A DNA stretch of 64,000 nt from Polyangia bacterium (GCA_030429545.1 JAUIFF010000008.1:186001-250000), one strand, 5' to 3'; shown: positions 26,048 to 35,894, counted from the stretch's first letter. Notes: a model not told the origin generated them from the sequence alone. Translations and numbers: made by a program.

Positions 26048-28534
26048 TCAACTTTCGCCCACGGGCGGTATCGGTTTTTCGCCGCTGTCCTCCTGGTCGG
26101 GCACCACGGGGAGAGCGAATGCACCGGAGCCATCGGTGTACATGCTATGAATGCCAGATGCATCATCGGACAGGTCGGGGAGGAGCCCTGTCATGCTCTC
26201 GGCCGCCGAAACGCCACCGCTCGACACGGACGGGGCATCGGGTTCAGGCTCGGGTTTGGGCTTGGGCGGCTCGCCACCGCCCTGGTCGTCTTCGTCGAAC
26301 AGCACGGGATCGCCCTGGAAGTTGCGGGCACTGTGGACCAACAGGGTGGTCGGCAGCGCCGAAAGCAGGGCGTTCATGCGGTCGAAAAAGTCCTTGGCCG
26401 GCTCGTCGGGGGGAGGCAAGCGCATGCCGACAATCGCGAGATCGACGTGTTTGCTCTGGGCCTCCATGATGTCGCGGACACTGCGATCTTCGCGGAGGAT
26501 TACACAGGGTTGGGCCTCTAAGTGTGCAGATACAATGACCTTGCTGATCGTGTTGCGGACATTGACCTGCTCCTCCTTGGTGTTGACGACGGTGACAATC
26601 TCGACCGAGGCCTTGCGCCACCTGACGTGGGCGGTGATGAGGAACGCGAGCAGCAGCATCAGGCCGCCGTTGTGCTGGAGTCCACCCCACCAAATCTGGA
26701 TTTTGCGCGCGGCACCGAGTTTGCGCTCGCGGTCGTAGTGGACCAACAACAGCGAACGGTCGAGAATTGCCAGGTCGCGTAGCATCTGGAGGTAGCGCTG
26801 CTGCTTGTCAGCGTTGGTCGGCCAACCGAGCATGATGGTGTTGGTCTCAAAACTGCCAACACCGTAGGACTGGGCGACCGCAACGACACCGCGGTAGAGG
26901 TCATTGACGATGTCGACCCGGCAAAACACATTGGGAAACCGGTTTTGCAGGGCGCGGTCGAGCTCGTCACGCACGCGGTTGCGGTCGGCGGCGAGTTTGG
27001 CCACCTTGCCGCGCAGCAAGTACATGTAAGTCACAATCCCGCGGTCTTGAACAATCGCCGAGCCGAGCTCCAATAGGTGTAGGCGCTTTTTGCCGCCGCC
27101 ACCGAGGATGAGCAGGTTGGGCCGCCAGTTCGAGGGGTGAAACTCCGCCCGGCGAAGTTGGTTGAGTGCGGTCTGGACCAGTGCCGACCAGATGCCGTGG
27201 CGGGCGTCGCCCCAGGTGGCCTCCATGTTGCGCCGCTGGACACCGATGTAGATCAGCGAACACAACACAAACGAGGCGATCATCGCCGGGAGGTTGATAA
27301 TGCTCATCACGTAGAAGCAGCCGGCACCACCGGCCAGGCTGATCCACGCGGGGACGGCAAAGGTCGGGCGAAAACTCGGGCTGCTGGCCCACTTTTCGAG
27401 GCCGCTTGCGAGGTTAGTAAACCCGTAGGTGGCCAAAAAGAACATCGTGAGTAGCGGAGCGATCGCGCTGAGGTCCCCGAGCAACACGCCGATTTGGGCG
27501 AGTATGAGGGTGAAGACGATGCCGACACGGGGCTCGTTGGTGGGGCCCGAGCCGCGGGCGAAAATTTGGGGGACGAGCTTGTCAAAGGCGAGGGCCTGCA
27601 GGGTGCGGGGTGCCGTCAAAAAGCTGCCCAGGGCACTCGATAACGTCGCTCCCCAAACTCCGGCATAAAACGCGGCGGGGATCGAAGAAATCGTTGCGAC
27701 GATGGTCCCCGTCTCGGCGACCATTTGCTCGGGGGTGGCGTTGTAGGCCAACCACACGGGGAACGCCATGTAGACGATAAATCCGCACCCGACTGCGAGT
27801 AGTGTGCCCAACGGCAACGCCCGCCGCGGGTTTTTGAGGTCGCCGGACATGCCGACGCCCGCCATGATGCCGGTGACCGCCGGGAAAAACAGGGCGAACA
27901 TCGGGCCAAAGCCAACACCACCCTCATCGGTTGTGCGCCACCAGGTGATCGACTCAGGTTGGTCCGGCGCCGAACCGGTAAAAAAGGAGATCAGCGAGAT
28001 GCCGATAAACCCCATCACCACATATTGGGCTTTGATGGCGAGGTCGGCACTTTTGTAGGTCACCAGCGCCAGTAACCACAGGACGATCGAGCTGAGCGCC
28101 CAGTCCGGCATGAACTGGACTTCGGGCGGGAGGATCGGTCGCAGGGATTCGGTAAACCCGACGATGTAAAACGTGATGCTGATCGCTTGGGCCAAAAACA
28201 GCGGGACGCCGATGGCAGCGCCGGCGGGAGCACCGAGCGAACGACTGATGATGTAGTAGGCGCCACCGGCACGGACCGTGCGGTTGGTGGCGATCGCGGA
28301 AATCGAAAGACCTGTCGCCAGGGTGATGAGGTGGGCGACAATGACGATGAGCCAGGCTTGACCGAGGCCGGTGTTGCCGACGACCTCGCCAAAGCGCAGG
28401 TACATGATGACGCCGAGAATCGTCAGGATACTCGGCGTAAACACCCCGCCAAACATGCCAAAGCCATGGTCTTTGACGGAGCTGTGGGAGGCGGTAGCTG
28501 CGGGGTTTCCCCCACTTTGATCAGCTTTACTCAT
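26048..28534 (-). CDS. SLC12-type cation-chloride cotransporter family permease
   Basis: The 828-residue protein has an APC-superfamily core of about 12 membrane segments beginning FGMFGGVFTPSILTILGVIMYLRFGEVVGNTGLGQAW, the hallmark of cation-chloride cotransporters, with VRAGGAYYIISRSLG and GDLKNPRRALPLGT. The last ~350 residues are soluble and match the SLC12 C-terminal region (NWRPNLLILGGGGKKRLHLLELGSAI, HVDLAIVGMRLPPPDEPAKDFFDRMNALL). It likely moves chloride with Na or K, or amino acids, across the inner membrane. It stands alone; the DUF4157 gene follows on the same strand 75 nt away. Confidence 0.88.
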   Translation of the reverse strand: MSKADQSGGNPAATASHSSVKDHGFGMFGGVFTPSILTILGVIMYLRFGEVVGNTGLGQAWLIVIVAHLITLATGLSISAIATNRTVRAGGAYYIISRSLGAPAGAAIGVPLFLAQAISITFYIVGFTESLRPILPPEVQFMPDWALSSIVLWLLALVTYKSADLAIKAQYVVMGFIGISLISFFTGSAPDQPESITWWRTTDEGGVGFGPMFALFFPAVTGIMAGVGMSGDLKNPRRALPLGTLLAVGCGFIVYMAFPVWLAYNATPEQMVAETGTIVATISSIPAAFYAGVWGATLSSALGSFLTAPRTLQALAFDKLVPQIFARGSGPTNEPRVGIVFTLILAQIGVLLGDLSAIAPLLTMFFLATYGFTNLASGLEKWASSPSFRPTFAVPAWISLAGGAGCFYVMSIINLPAMIASFVLCSLIYIGVQRRNMEATWGDARHGIWSALVQTALNQLRRAEFHPSNWRPNLLILGGGGKKRLHLLELGSAIVQDRGIVTYMYLLRGKVAKLAADRNRVRDELDRALQNRFPNVFCRVDIVNDLYRGVVAVAQSYGVGSFETNTIMLGWPTNADKQQRYLQMLRDLAILDRSLLLVHYDRERKLGAARKIQIWWGGLQHNGGLMLLLAFLITAHVRWRKASVEIVTVVNTKEEQVNVRNTISKVIVSAHLEAQPCVILREDRSVRDIMEAQSKHVDLAIVGMRLPPPDEPAKDFFDRMNALLSALPTTLLVHSARNFQGDPVLFDEDDQGGGEPPKPKPEPEPDAPSVSSGGVSAAESMTGLLPDLSDDASGIHSMYTDGSGAFALPVVPDQEDSGEKPIPPVGES

Positions 28535-28702
28535 AACGCCAAAAAGGCCCGGACACGGTACCTGCTCGCGGAGTCAGCGAAAAGCCCTCACATCGATTTC
28601 TCAGGCGACGCCCAATCTTGCGCCTCCAGCAGTTTGCGCGCAGTTGGACACGCGTTGTCTGTTGCAGACAGTGCGTGTAATGCGTGCAAATAGACCCCCG
28701 GT

Positions 28703-30226
28703 TTACAACACGCCGAGGATGACCAGGACAATCAACAGGGTCCCGACCGCACCTAGGGCGGCAAACGACAGGGTCCGGAGGTTGGACGACTGGACCGGCG
28801 GCTCGGGTAATGAAAACGCCGGCCTGGCCTCGCGCTCGCGTTGCATCCGCTCGTTGAGGGCTGCTGGCGGGCGCTTGCGCGGCTGCGCATGTCGTCGGGA
28901 CACGGTCCGGCGGTTGGGTTTGAGCGGTTCATGCTCGTCGACTGAAACGGTGACGGATTGATACATCCGTGTGGCTTGGTCGTCGAAATCTTCTTCGGCT
29001 GTGGCTGATGCTGTCACTGATTTTTGCTGGAGATCGGAGCCGAGTTTGCGTTGCGAACTCGACCGTGAAGGGGTTTGGGAGCGCGAGCCCGAAGTCGCAT
29101 TGGCGCTGCGGGACGCCGCTTTTGAAGTGGAGGCCCGCGTGCGTGCACCCGAAGTCGAGGCCCGGGCACGCGAGCCCGAAGCAGAGGCTCTCGCCCGCGA
29201 GCCCGAGGCAGATGCCTTGCGTGAGCCCGAGTCGGTCGGGACCCGTCGATGTCGCGAACTCGATGTACTTGCAACTCGCCGCATCCGCGCACTCGAGCCC
29301 GCCGGTCGACGCATCGATCCAGACGTGGCAGCGGCATTGGCCGGGATCCGACCTTCAAAATAGGCCAGCAAGGTGTCTCGCACGTCTTCGGCCGAAGGCG
29401 GCCGGCGGTTGGCCTCGGGCGAGAGCATGCGGTAGATGTATTTTCGCAACGGCTCCGGCGCGCAATCTTCGGTGTTGTGCGGGAGTGGACGCGGTTTTTC
29501 TTTGAGCTGCCGCAGCAACGTGTGCATCGGCGATTCTGCGGTCCACAGCCGATCGCCGGTGATGCACTCCCACAACACCACACCGAGTGCGTAGATATCG
29601 GCCCGCTCGTCGTAGTCGCCACCGGCGAGGAGCTCCGGCGCGACATACCCGGGTGTCCCAACAACAAATCCGGCCTGGGTGAGTTTTTGCTGGTCTGGGT
29701 CGGCGCCGTAGCAACTGGCGAGACCGAAGTCGAGCACCATCGCCCGCAGGCTGCGGTCGGGTTGGGGCTCGAGCATGACATTTGAGAGTTTGAGATCGCG
29801 GTGGATCACACCCGACGCATGGGCGGCGACGAGGGCTTCGGCGACCTCTGCCCCGATTTTGCACACCCGCTGCCACGGAAGTTGCTGCTCGGCTTCGAGG
29901 ACTTGAACGAGGTCCTTGCCCCGCATTAGTTGCATGACCATGAACGCCCCGCCGTCGGGCATCTCGCCATACTCCAACGAGCGCACGACGTTGGGGTGTT
30001 GCAGGCGCGAGCTGGCCTGCGCCTCGCGTTCGAACCGGGCGGCAAACAGGTCTTGTTTGGCGAGGTCGGGTCGCAGGATTTTGATCGCAACCTCGCTACC
30101 ACCTTCGTGGGGGCGGGCGGCATACACCGAACCCATCGCACCTTCACCGATCTTGCGCAGAAGATCGTAGCGGCCGTCGAGCACATGGCCGGAAAGGTCT
30201 CGCTGGGTAGTTGCTTGCGCAGTCAT
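28703..30226 (-). CDS. tail-anchored Ser/Thr protein kinase
   Basis: The product (507 residues from ATG 30226) opens almost directly with the kinase domain: GEGAMGSVY (27-35), K49 in VAIKI, E68, HRDLKLSNV (D144) and DFGLA (D166), then GTPGYVAPELL. HRDLKLSN rather than HRDLKPAN is typical of this myxobacterial group. A basic linker of about 100 residues carries repeats of the type ASASGSRAR/ASTSGARTR. The last ~25 residues are a single membrane helix (LSFAALGAVGTLLIVLVILGVL), so the enzyme is anchored by its C-terminus with the kinase in the cytoplasm and no outside sensor. Earlier in-frame start codons exist but would add a non-conserved extension. Confidence 0.9.
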   Translation of the reverse strand: MTAQATTQRDLSGHVLDGRYDLLRKIGEGAMGSVYAARPHEGGSEVAIKILRPDLAKQDLFAARFEREAQASSRLQHPNVVRSLEYGEMPDGGAFMVMQLMRGKDLVQVLEAEQQLPWQRVCKIGAEVAEALVAAHASGVIHRDLKLSNVMLEPQPDRSLRAMVLDFGLASCYGADPDQQKLTQAGFVVGTPGYVAPELLAGGDYDERADIYALGVVLWECITGDRLWTAESPMHTLLRQLKEKPRPLPHNTEDCAPEPLRKYIYRMLSPEANRRPPSAEDVRDTLLAYFEGRIPANAAATSGSMRRPAGSSARMRRVASTSSSRHRRVPTDSGSRKASASGSRARASASGSRARASTSGARTRASTSKAASRSANATSGSRSQTPSRSSSQRKLGSDLQQKSVTASATAEEDFDDQATRMYQSVTVSVDEHEPLKPNRRTVSRRHAQPRKRPPAALNERMQREREARPAFSLPEPPVQSSNLRTLSFAALGAVGTLLIVLVILGVL

Positions 30227-30459
30227 GCGACTCGGGGGGAAGGTACCAGGTTTCTGGTCGCTCTCGAGCACCGAACGTCGCAAAAGCTGACAACCGGTCT
30301 GTTTGTTCAGACCTGTGCCGAGACCCGCCGCGAATCGTGGCGACAGACCGGTTTTGGGAAAGCCAACCGACCTGGTCAGGCCTGTCGGCGGCCGTCACCG
30401 ATCAGATCTTTTGGTGTCGATGGACATGCAAGCTCTCCACGAGGCGACCGGGTGGCCGG

Positions 30460-31527
30460 CTACTCGGGGATAAAGCAGTTGATCGAGGTGTCGATCCGGA
30501 AGTTGCTACCGCTGCCACAGCGCTCGGCGTGAAACGCATCGAGGGTATAGCTCTGGCCGGGGTTCAGGCCCAGGCTGTCGAGCACGATGGTGTCCTGGTC
30601 GGGCGGGTGCAGGCCACCTAAATCGAGGGCGAGTTGGCCGTCGATAAACACCCAGACATCGTCGTCGCCGATAAACGTGAACTCCTGGCCCGGCTGGTAA
30701 ATAAAGCTGGTGTGGATCTCCGAAGTAAACGCGCCGTTGCGGTCGGGATAGGTCTGCCCGGCCCAGTTGGGGTCGACGTTGTTGCCAAACCCCATGTCGG
30801 TGAGCGGATAAAACGCATCCGAGGCAAAGCTGTAGACCCCGGGCATGATTTCGGTGAGTTCGAGCTCTCCTTGGATCTCCAAGTTGACGCCGTCGACGGT
30901 GTTGTACCACTGCGAAAACGTTGAGGCGTTGGTGATCTGCGGGTCGCTGCCGTTGTAGCCCGGGGGCGGCGGTGGCGGGTTGGGGTTGTATTGCGGCTTG
31001 TTGTCGTTGCCGAGGGTTTGCAGCACCAGGCCTGGGCGCCCGAAGTTGCCGGACATGTGGCAGCCGAAATCCTCGTGTAGTGGCATGAAGTCGCGGTACG
31101 TCACCTGCAGGTTTCCGCACTCTGGCTCGCCGGTGTCGGAGTCGCTGTCCGACGTCGGGTCGGTCGGGTCGGTCGGGTCCATGGTGGTCGGGTCCATGGT
31201 GGTCGGGTCCATGGTGGTCGGGTCCATGGTGGTCGGGTCCATGGTCGTTGGGTCCATGGTCGTGGGGTCCATGGTCGTGTCGGTCGTTTCGGAGTCCGAG
31301 GTTTCGCTAGTGTCGAGCGTTTCCCCGGCCGTTTCGCCACCGGAGCTATCGGTATCCGTATCGGATTGCGTGTCGGTCTCGGGGCCCGCGGTTGTCGTGC
31401 CGACAGTGGCGAGACCACTCGAGGCCATGGTTTCCGAGTCGCTGGTTTCCGAATTGCCATCGCCGCAGCCCGAAGCGACAACCGCCGCGCACACAAGTCC
31501 CACCGAGGTCAGCCGTAAGCCTGTCAT
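30460..31527 (-). CDS. fibro-slime domain lipoprotein with DPTTM repeats
   Basis: The 355-residue product has a lipobox (VVASGC), a Ser/Thr/Asp linker with seven near-perfect DPTTM repeats, and a fibro-slime domain: LQVTYRDFMPLHEDFGCH, QWYNTVDGVNLEIQGELELTE, YQPGQEFTFIGDDDVWVFIDGQLALDLGGLH and YTLDAFHAERCGSGSNFRI. That domain is found in Fibrobacter and myxobacterial surface proteins and resembles PA14-type carbohydrate-binding folds. The protein is predicted to be on the cell surface. ATG 31527 is chosen for the signal peptide; a TTG nine codons upstream is less likely. Confidence 0.86.
   Translation of the reverse strand: MTGLRLTSVGLVCAAVVASGCGDGNSETSDSETMASSGLATVGTTTAGPETDTQSDTDTDSSGGETAGETLDTSETSDSETTDTTMDPTTMDPTTMDPTTMDPTTMDPTTMDPTTMDPTDPTDPTSDSDSDTGEPECGNLQVTYRDFMPLHEDFGCHMSGNFGRPGLVLQTLGNDNKPQYNPNPPPPPPGYNGSDPQITNASTFSQWYNTVDGVNLEIQGELELTEIMPGVYSFASDAFYPLTDMGFGNNVDPNWAGQTYPDRNGAFTSEIHTSFIYQPGQEFTFIGDDDVWVFIDGQLALDLGGLHPPDQDTIVLDSLGLNPGQSYTLDAFHAERCGSGSNFRIDTSINCFIPE
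31170..31275. repeat. 15-bp coding tandem repeat (DPTTM)x7
   Basis: GGTCGGGTCCATGGT repeats about seven times with few changes inside the fibro-slime lipoprotein gene, encoding the stalk between lipid anchor and domain. Its near-perfect identity suggests length variation by slippage. Confidence 0.85.
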
Positions 31528-31791
31528 GTGAGACAGGTTAGCAGGATTTGTCAAACGATCGGGATATGAACAACCTCCCGTGTGATTGCGGATACGCGCC
31601 CACGGGTCTCAACTGTTCGGCGGTCGGACAGTTTTCGCGCATATCCTGATCTAGGTGTATCTACAAGTCGTTGCCTGGGCACGGATGCTCGCGGGTGCTC
31701 GTTGTCCGCGGCGACGGGCACGGCGACGGGCTTATCTAGGTGTATCTCTAGATGTATCATCACATAAGCCCGCCGCAGCCACGGGACTGGC

Positions 31792-32292
31792 TCAGTCGTT
31801 TTGCTGGGTCTGCAACTCGAGCGCGAGGTTTTGGTAAAACGCGTCGTCGGTGATGAACTCCTGCCAGGAGTGCTCGATCTCGGGAAAGCCCCTGCGCTGT
31901 TGAAACAGCACGACATCGTCGAACTCGCCCTGGTACCAGCCCCACAAAAACCGCACGCGAAACACATCCATGTTGCGGGCCGCGAGCTCCTCCAACATGT
32001 CCTCGACATCTTCGTCGTCGAACTCATCGATGATGCGCTCGGCCTCGTCGATCAGCATGCCGATGTATTCCTTGCCCGACTGCGTGAGCTGGTAGCGATT
32101 TTTGCGGTCGACCTCGACGTAGCCGCGCAGTTGCAAGTAGTCCAAAATCGGCTCGATCGAGCCATTTTCGGGGGCCATCACGCGAATCACCTCACCGCCG
32201 TCCTTGGGCTTGAGGTCGAGTTTTTTGAGGATGTACATCCCCGCGTAGGTGGTGCGTTGGGTGTCGGTGATATGGCCGTACGCGTGTTTCAT
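31792..32292 (-). CDS. winged-helix-like protein of unknown function
   Basis: The 166-residue protein begins MKHAYGHITDTQRTTYAGMYILKKL. Its middle (IEPILDYLQLRGYVEVDRKNRYQLTQSGKEYIGMLIDEAERI) reads as a winged helix with recognition helix and wing, common in DNA-binding or protein-binding regulators. The C-terminal half is acidic then aromatic (FLWGWYQGEFDDVVLFQQRRGF). It lies 31 nt downstream of another hypothetical gene on the same strand and is probably co-transcribed. No ligand site is evident. Confidence 0.7.
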   Translation of the reverse strand: MKHAYGHITDTQRTTYAGMYILKKLDLKPKDGGEVIRVMAPENGSIEPILDYLQLRGYVEVDRKNRYQLTQSGKEYIGMLIDEAERIIDEFDDEDVEDMLEELAARNMDVFRVRFLWGWYQGEFDDVVLFQQRRGFPEIEHSWQEFITDDAFYQNLALELQTQQND

Positions 32293-32323
32293 GGGGCGCT
32301 TTTTAATCGCATAGCTCGAGGGA

Positions 32324-32917
32324 TTACGGAAGGGTCAGCCACTGCTCGCCATTGAGCCGCAACGGGGCATTTGGGTCCCAGGTTTCGCCCTGCTCATCGC
32401 TTTCCATCCACGAGGTGACGTCGCCTAGGGCGTAGCGAATCGGTGGTGATACAAGATCTTCGGGGCGGCGCAGGACCGTGCGCTGGGGGTTGCAAAGGGC
32501 GAGTACCACCGCCGTGGGCGGCTCGCCGCAGACCTCGGTGTATTCGGCGACAAGGGCCGGTAACCGGCGGCGTAAGAACAGGGTGAGCGGGGCAAGGACC
32601 ACAAGCTCGGCGTCGTCGGGGTCCTCGTCTTCGTAGTACTCATCCTCGTCGAGCCAAAACGCGACCTCGATGTCGCTCTCGTCCTCGGGGCTTTCTTCGT
32701 AGCTGTGTAGCGCCAGTAGTAGACAACCCGTGACCGTCGATGTCCGGCGGTCGCCCTGCGTTTCGTGGAGCACAAGCTCGGGGATAAACCCGTAGCCAAA
32801 CCCGTAGTTGTCGAGGTCGAGGTCGCGGCGATCCGGATGTAGGTGCAACAACGTGTGGGTGTTGAGCCGGGCAAACGGCAGGTCGGCAACCGAGTTGATG
32901 GGGGTACGTGGGGCCAT
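32324..32917 (-). CDS. hypothetical acidic protein
   Basis: The 197-residue product (from MAPRTPINS) has no recognised family. It is acidic, with DEDEYYEDEDPDDAELVVLAPLTLF in the middle, written here in two parts because of its low complexity, and ends LRLNGEQWLTLP. No signal or membrane segment is seen. It is the first gene of an apparent pair with the winged-helix gene. Confidence 0.6.
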   Translation of the reverse strand: MAPRTPINSVADLPFARLNTHTLLHLHPDRRDLDLDNYGFGYGFIPELVLHETQGDRRTSTVTGCLLLALHSYEESPEDESDIEVAFWLDEDEYYEDEDPDDAELVVLAPLTLFLRRRLPALVAEYTEVCGEPPTAVVLALCNPQRTVLRRPEDLVSPPIRYALGDVTSWMESDEQGETWDPNAPLRLNGEQWLTLP

Positions 32918-33029
32918 TTGATGGGTGGACGGGTGGACGGGCGGACAAAGCAGCACCCGAACGCCTGGGCATTCGGGTGTAACTACATGTTTGGTGTCGG
33001 GCCCAAACGGCCCGAGCCCAAGGCGTTAG

Positions 33030-33767
33030 TTAGCTCGTCAGGCGAACGACGGTGAGCTTGCCCTTGCGCTTGACACCAAAGCCTCCGCCGCCGCGACCAA
33101 ATGAGCTACGGCTGCTCGACCGGCTGCGGCTAAACGAGCTGCGGCCCTTGGACCCGTAGCTGCGGCCCGAGGACGAGCGCTTGGCGTGGTTGGGGAACTT
33201 GCTCGGGTTTTTGCTGCGGTAGCTGTTGCGATGGCTCGCAAGCGCGGTGGTACGTGCCGGCGAGGTGACATAGGCCGTGCGGTACATCGGCACATAGCCG
33301 GGCATAAAGGCACGGGAGATCATCGAGCCGAGGATCATGCCGCTGGCGATGTCCCACATCGGCGAGCGGTACGAGGCGTAGTGGTTGTAGCCCTGCATCT
33401 GATACTGGCCCTTTTCGTCGGCCGTGATCGTGCGGGTAATGACAAACGCCTTTTCATCTTCGGCCACCTGGCCGTCTTTGTTTTTGTCGAAAAAGCCAGT
33501 TACGAGCTGGGTCTTTTCGTCCTCGTCGACCACCGACACACTGATGACTTCGTCGCCGGCGTAGATCTCGTTGACGCGGCGCTCAAAGTCCTCGGGCCCT
33601 TCGGCTTGCTTGTAGGCCTCGCCGACCTTGTCCCAATCGATGTCGACATTGGTGTTACTGGTGGTCACCCAGCGGTCGGTCGAGTCGGGGGAACTCGGAC
33701 CGCAGGCTGGAACTGCGGTGGTGGCGAGCGCGAGTGCGGCTGCCATGGCGAGGCTTCGGGCGAACAT
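33030..33767 (-). CDS. lipoprotein with EF-hand-like loop and Ser/Arg/Gly-rich tail
   Basis: The 245-residue product starts MFARSLAMAAALALATTAVPAC (lipobox VPAC) with an AAGGGAG ribosome site at good spacing. An EF-hand-like calcium loop (DKNKDGQVAEDE) follows an alpha/beta region. A glycine-rich hydrophobic stretch (SGMILGSMISRAFMPGY) leads to a basic, Ser/Arg/Gly-rich C-terminus (SRSRSSSRSSFGRGGGGFG) like that of DUF1190-type or RNA-binding low-complexity tails. Role unknown; the tail could bind polyanions. Confidence 0.72.
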   Translation of the reverse strand: MFARSLAMAAALALATTAVPACGPSSPDSTDRWVTTSNTNVDIDWDKVGEAYKQAEGPEDFERRVNEIYAGDEVISVSVVDEDEKTQLVTGFFDKNKDGQVAEDEKAFVITRTITADEKGQYQMQGYNHYASYRSPMWDIASGMILGSMISRAFMPGYVPMYRTAYVTSPARTTALASHRNSYRSKNPSKFPNHAKRSSSGRSYGSKGRSSFSRSRSSSRSSFGRGGGGFGVKRKGKLTVVRLTS

Positions 33768-33990
33768 GCAAACTCCCTTGGGGGCGGTTTTTCGTGGCCA
33801 AATAGCCGATGAAGGGCATTTGGCACAGGTTGGGGCGGAGCATAGGTCGCCCCCCCTAGGGCGTCAAGGTGAGGCGTGAGAAATCGCCATCGTGACACAA
33901 TTCAGGGCATTGGCGGGTCGCTAGCGACGGTCGGCCCAACGGTCGGCCCGGCCCGGCCCGACGAGTCGCGAACACCCCGCGTGCGTCGGC

Positions 33991-34173
33991 TTAATCCGTT
34001 GGGTCGGACCCCGAGGTCTCGCCGGATTCACGGGCCTCGGCCGCGAGCGCAGACAACATGCGCCGAATATCCCAAAACCCGGCGATTGCGACATACACGC
34101 TCACCACGGCAAATAGGCCAAGCCCGCCATAAAGGACGGCTGTCCACAGTGATTGCCAGGCCGCCAGGCTCAT
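33991..34173 (-). CDS. small single-span accessory subunit of the SSS symporter
   Basis: A 60-residue protein, MSLAAWQSLWTAVLYGGLGL and on, with one membrane helix (LWTAVLYGGLGLFAVVSVYVAIAG, written as a span) and a short charged tail. Its ATG overlaps the stop of the sodium:solute symporter gene (ATGA) and is preceded by GGAGG. Small one-helix partners in this position are known for several SSS symporters. It is easily missed by gene callers because a longer out-of-phase upstream extension is open. Confidence 0.78.
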   Translation of the reverse strand: MSLAAWQSLWTAVLYGGLGLFAVVSVYVAIAGFWDIRRMLSALAAEARESGETSGSDPTD

Positions 34174-35753
34174 TTTGTTGTACCTCCAACGTTTTTGTCG
34201 GGGAACAGCAACGAACCGGCAGCCATCGCCACCGCGCTGATCCCCAGGGTGATGAGCCCGACTTGCCACGAGGGGATAGGCTCGACAAATCCGAGGGCCC
34301 GTTGGACCGGGCCTAGGCCGACGATCGCACTCAGTCCGGCGAGCAGGGCCAGGACCGCACCGGTGGCACTGGCTCGCGACCAATAAAGCCCACCTAAAAG
34401 CACGGCAATCGCCCCCGTAAAGTACACCGCGCCGGTGATCCCGATGTAGTCCCACACGTCCTGGCTCGGGCTGTAAAACACCCCCCAGATCAACACCCAC
34501 AGGCCGACGGCGACGATCAACACCCGCGTGAGTAACAGCTGACCAGGTTCGCTGAGCGGGCGGCCACGCGAGGCACGCACCGGGGCGATCACGTCGTGGG
34601 CGATGACCGAGGCCCAGCACAACAGGTAGCTGTCGTGGGTCGACATCAGGGCCGCCAACATCGCTGCACATACAATTCCCAAAAGGCCCACGGGTAAGAC
34701 CTCGGGCAGCATGGCGGGAAATGCCTCGATGTTTTCTTGGATGCGGCCGCCGGCAACCTGGAAGTGGGTGACGACCTCGCCGGAGCTCGCCGGCACAAGC
34801 TCGCCGCCCGAGCTTGTCAACAGGGTGGTATCGGGGGCCTGCGACAACCATGTAAATGCACAGATCCCGAGCAGGCACGGCAGCATAAACCGCACCAAAA
34901 ATCCGATCGAGCTGAGGATGTATTGGTTTTTGACAACCTGCTCGTCGCGGGCACAAAGGGCGCGTGTGACCGCTGTTGGCCAAATCGCCACGCTCACGAG
35001 CCCGAGCACCGCCATCCACGAAATGTACCCCGGGCCAAACCCGGCCTCGCCGATTGTCGGGTCGAGCCCGGCCGGGCCTAGGTGGTGGTCGACGGTGGCA
35101 AACAGGGTGTCGAGGCCAAACTGTTGTAGCAGCAAGAAAACCGTGAGCAGCAGGCCCGCCGAGAGCACGACAAACTGGATGTAGTCGGTCAACACCACCG
35201 AGACCATCCCGCCCAACACCGTGTAGATCAGCACCAGGACCAACAGCCCCGTCATGATCGCCGGCAGGGTGCCGCCACTGGGGTCGAGCCCGCTGACGGC
35301 GACGATAAACTGCGAGCCTATCCGCAAAAACAGGCCCATGTTGAGCAGCCCTCCGACGGCGAGCAGGGTGCCGCCCAACACCCGGGTTTTGCGACCAAAC
35401 CGTTGCTCATAAAACTCGGGAATGGTCATCACCCCGGCCCGCCGAAGCGGCACGACAATGAGGCCCGTCAGGCCGACAAACAGGGCGACAAGGCCGGCGA
35501 TCACCCCGATGTGAAGGGCAGCAAACCCGCCGGTAAAGCCCTTTTGGGCCTGGTACATCACGGTGATCAGACCGAGCTCAGAGCCCGTCATGGTCGCCAC
35601 TGACAGCGCCGTGCCGAGGCTGTGGCCGGCGACCAGATAGCCGCGAAGGCCGGTGGTGACGCGATTGGCCCACAGTCCGATGACGACCGAACCCGCGAGG
35701 TAGCAGGCGATGATTGCCAGGTCGATACCTGTTAGCGAGAGGTCGGCTGCCAC
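34170..35753 (-). CDS. sodium:solute symporter family (SSS) transporter
   Basis: A 527-residue protein with about 13 membrane helices. Family features are DLAIIACYLAGSVVIGLWA at the first helix, YLVAGHSLGTALSVATMTGSELG, the helix-5/6 region (MTIPEFYEQRFG) and GIVCAAMLAALMSTHDSYLL near helix 8 with the sodium-site Ser/Thr. It imports an unknown solute with Na+. It is translationally coupled to the small membrane protein downstream. The start is uncertain: GTG 35753 lies just before helix 1; GTG 35807 would add a cysteine-rich 18-residue stretch with no role. Confidence 0.88.
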   Translation of the reverse strand: MAADLSLTGIDLAIIACYLAGSVVIGLWANRVTTGLRGYLVAGHSLGTALSVATMTGSELGLITVMYQAQKGFTGGFAALHIGVIAGLVALFVGLTGLIVVPLRRAGVMTIPEFYEQRFGRKTRVLGGTLLAVGGLLNMGLFLRIGSQFIVAVSGLDPSGGTLPAIMTGLLVLVLIYTVLGGMVSVVLTDYIQFVVLSAGLLLTVFLLLQQFGLDTLFATVDHHLGPAGLDPTIGEAGFGPGYISWMAVLGLVSVAIWPTAVTRALCARDEQVVKNQYILSSIGFLVRFMLPCLLGICAFTWLSQAPDTTLLTSSGGELVPASSGEVVTHFQVAGGRIQENIEAFPAMLPEVLPVGLLGIVCAAMLAALMSTHDSYLLCWASVIAHDVIAPVRASRGRPLSEPGQLLLTRVLIVAVGLWVLIWGVFYSPSQDVWDYIGITGAVYFTGAIAVLLGGLYWSRASATGAVLALLAGLSAIVGLGPVQRALGFVEPIPSWQVGLITLGISAVAMAAGSLLFPDKNVGGTTK

Positions 35754-35894
35754 GTGCTCGGTTGTCGCACAAACCCGGGGGCGGCGAAAGCATGTGCAGG
35801 TGTTCACGGGCCCGCGACGGTCGGCACGCTTGGTGTACGTGCAAACGACCTGATCTTTAGATTCCCTGATCTTTTATATCTTAGATGCGCATAC

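Noticed and set aside
31170..31275. 15-bp tandem repeat considered as a noncoding element.
   Set aside because: It is in frame in the fibro-slime lipoprotein gene and encodes DPTTM, a linker repeat.
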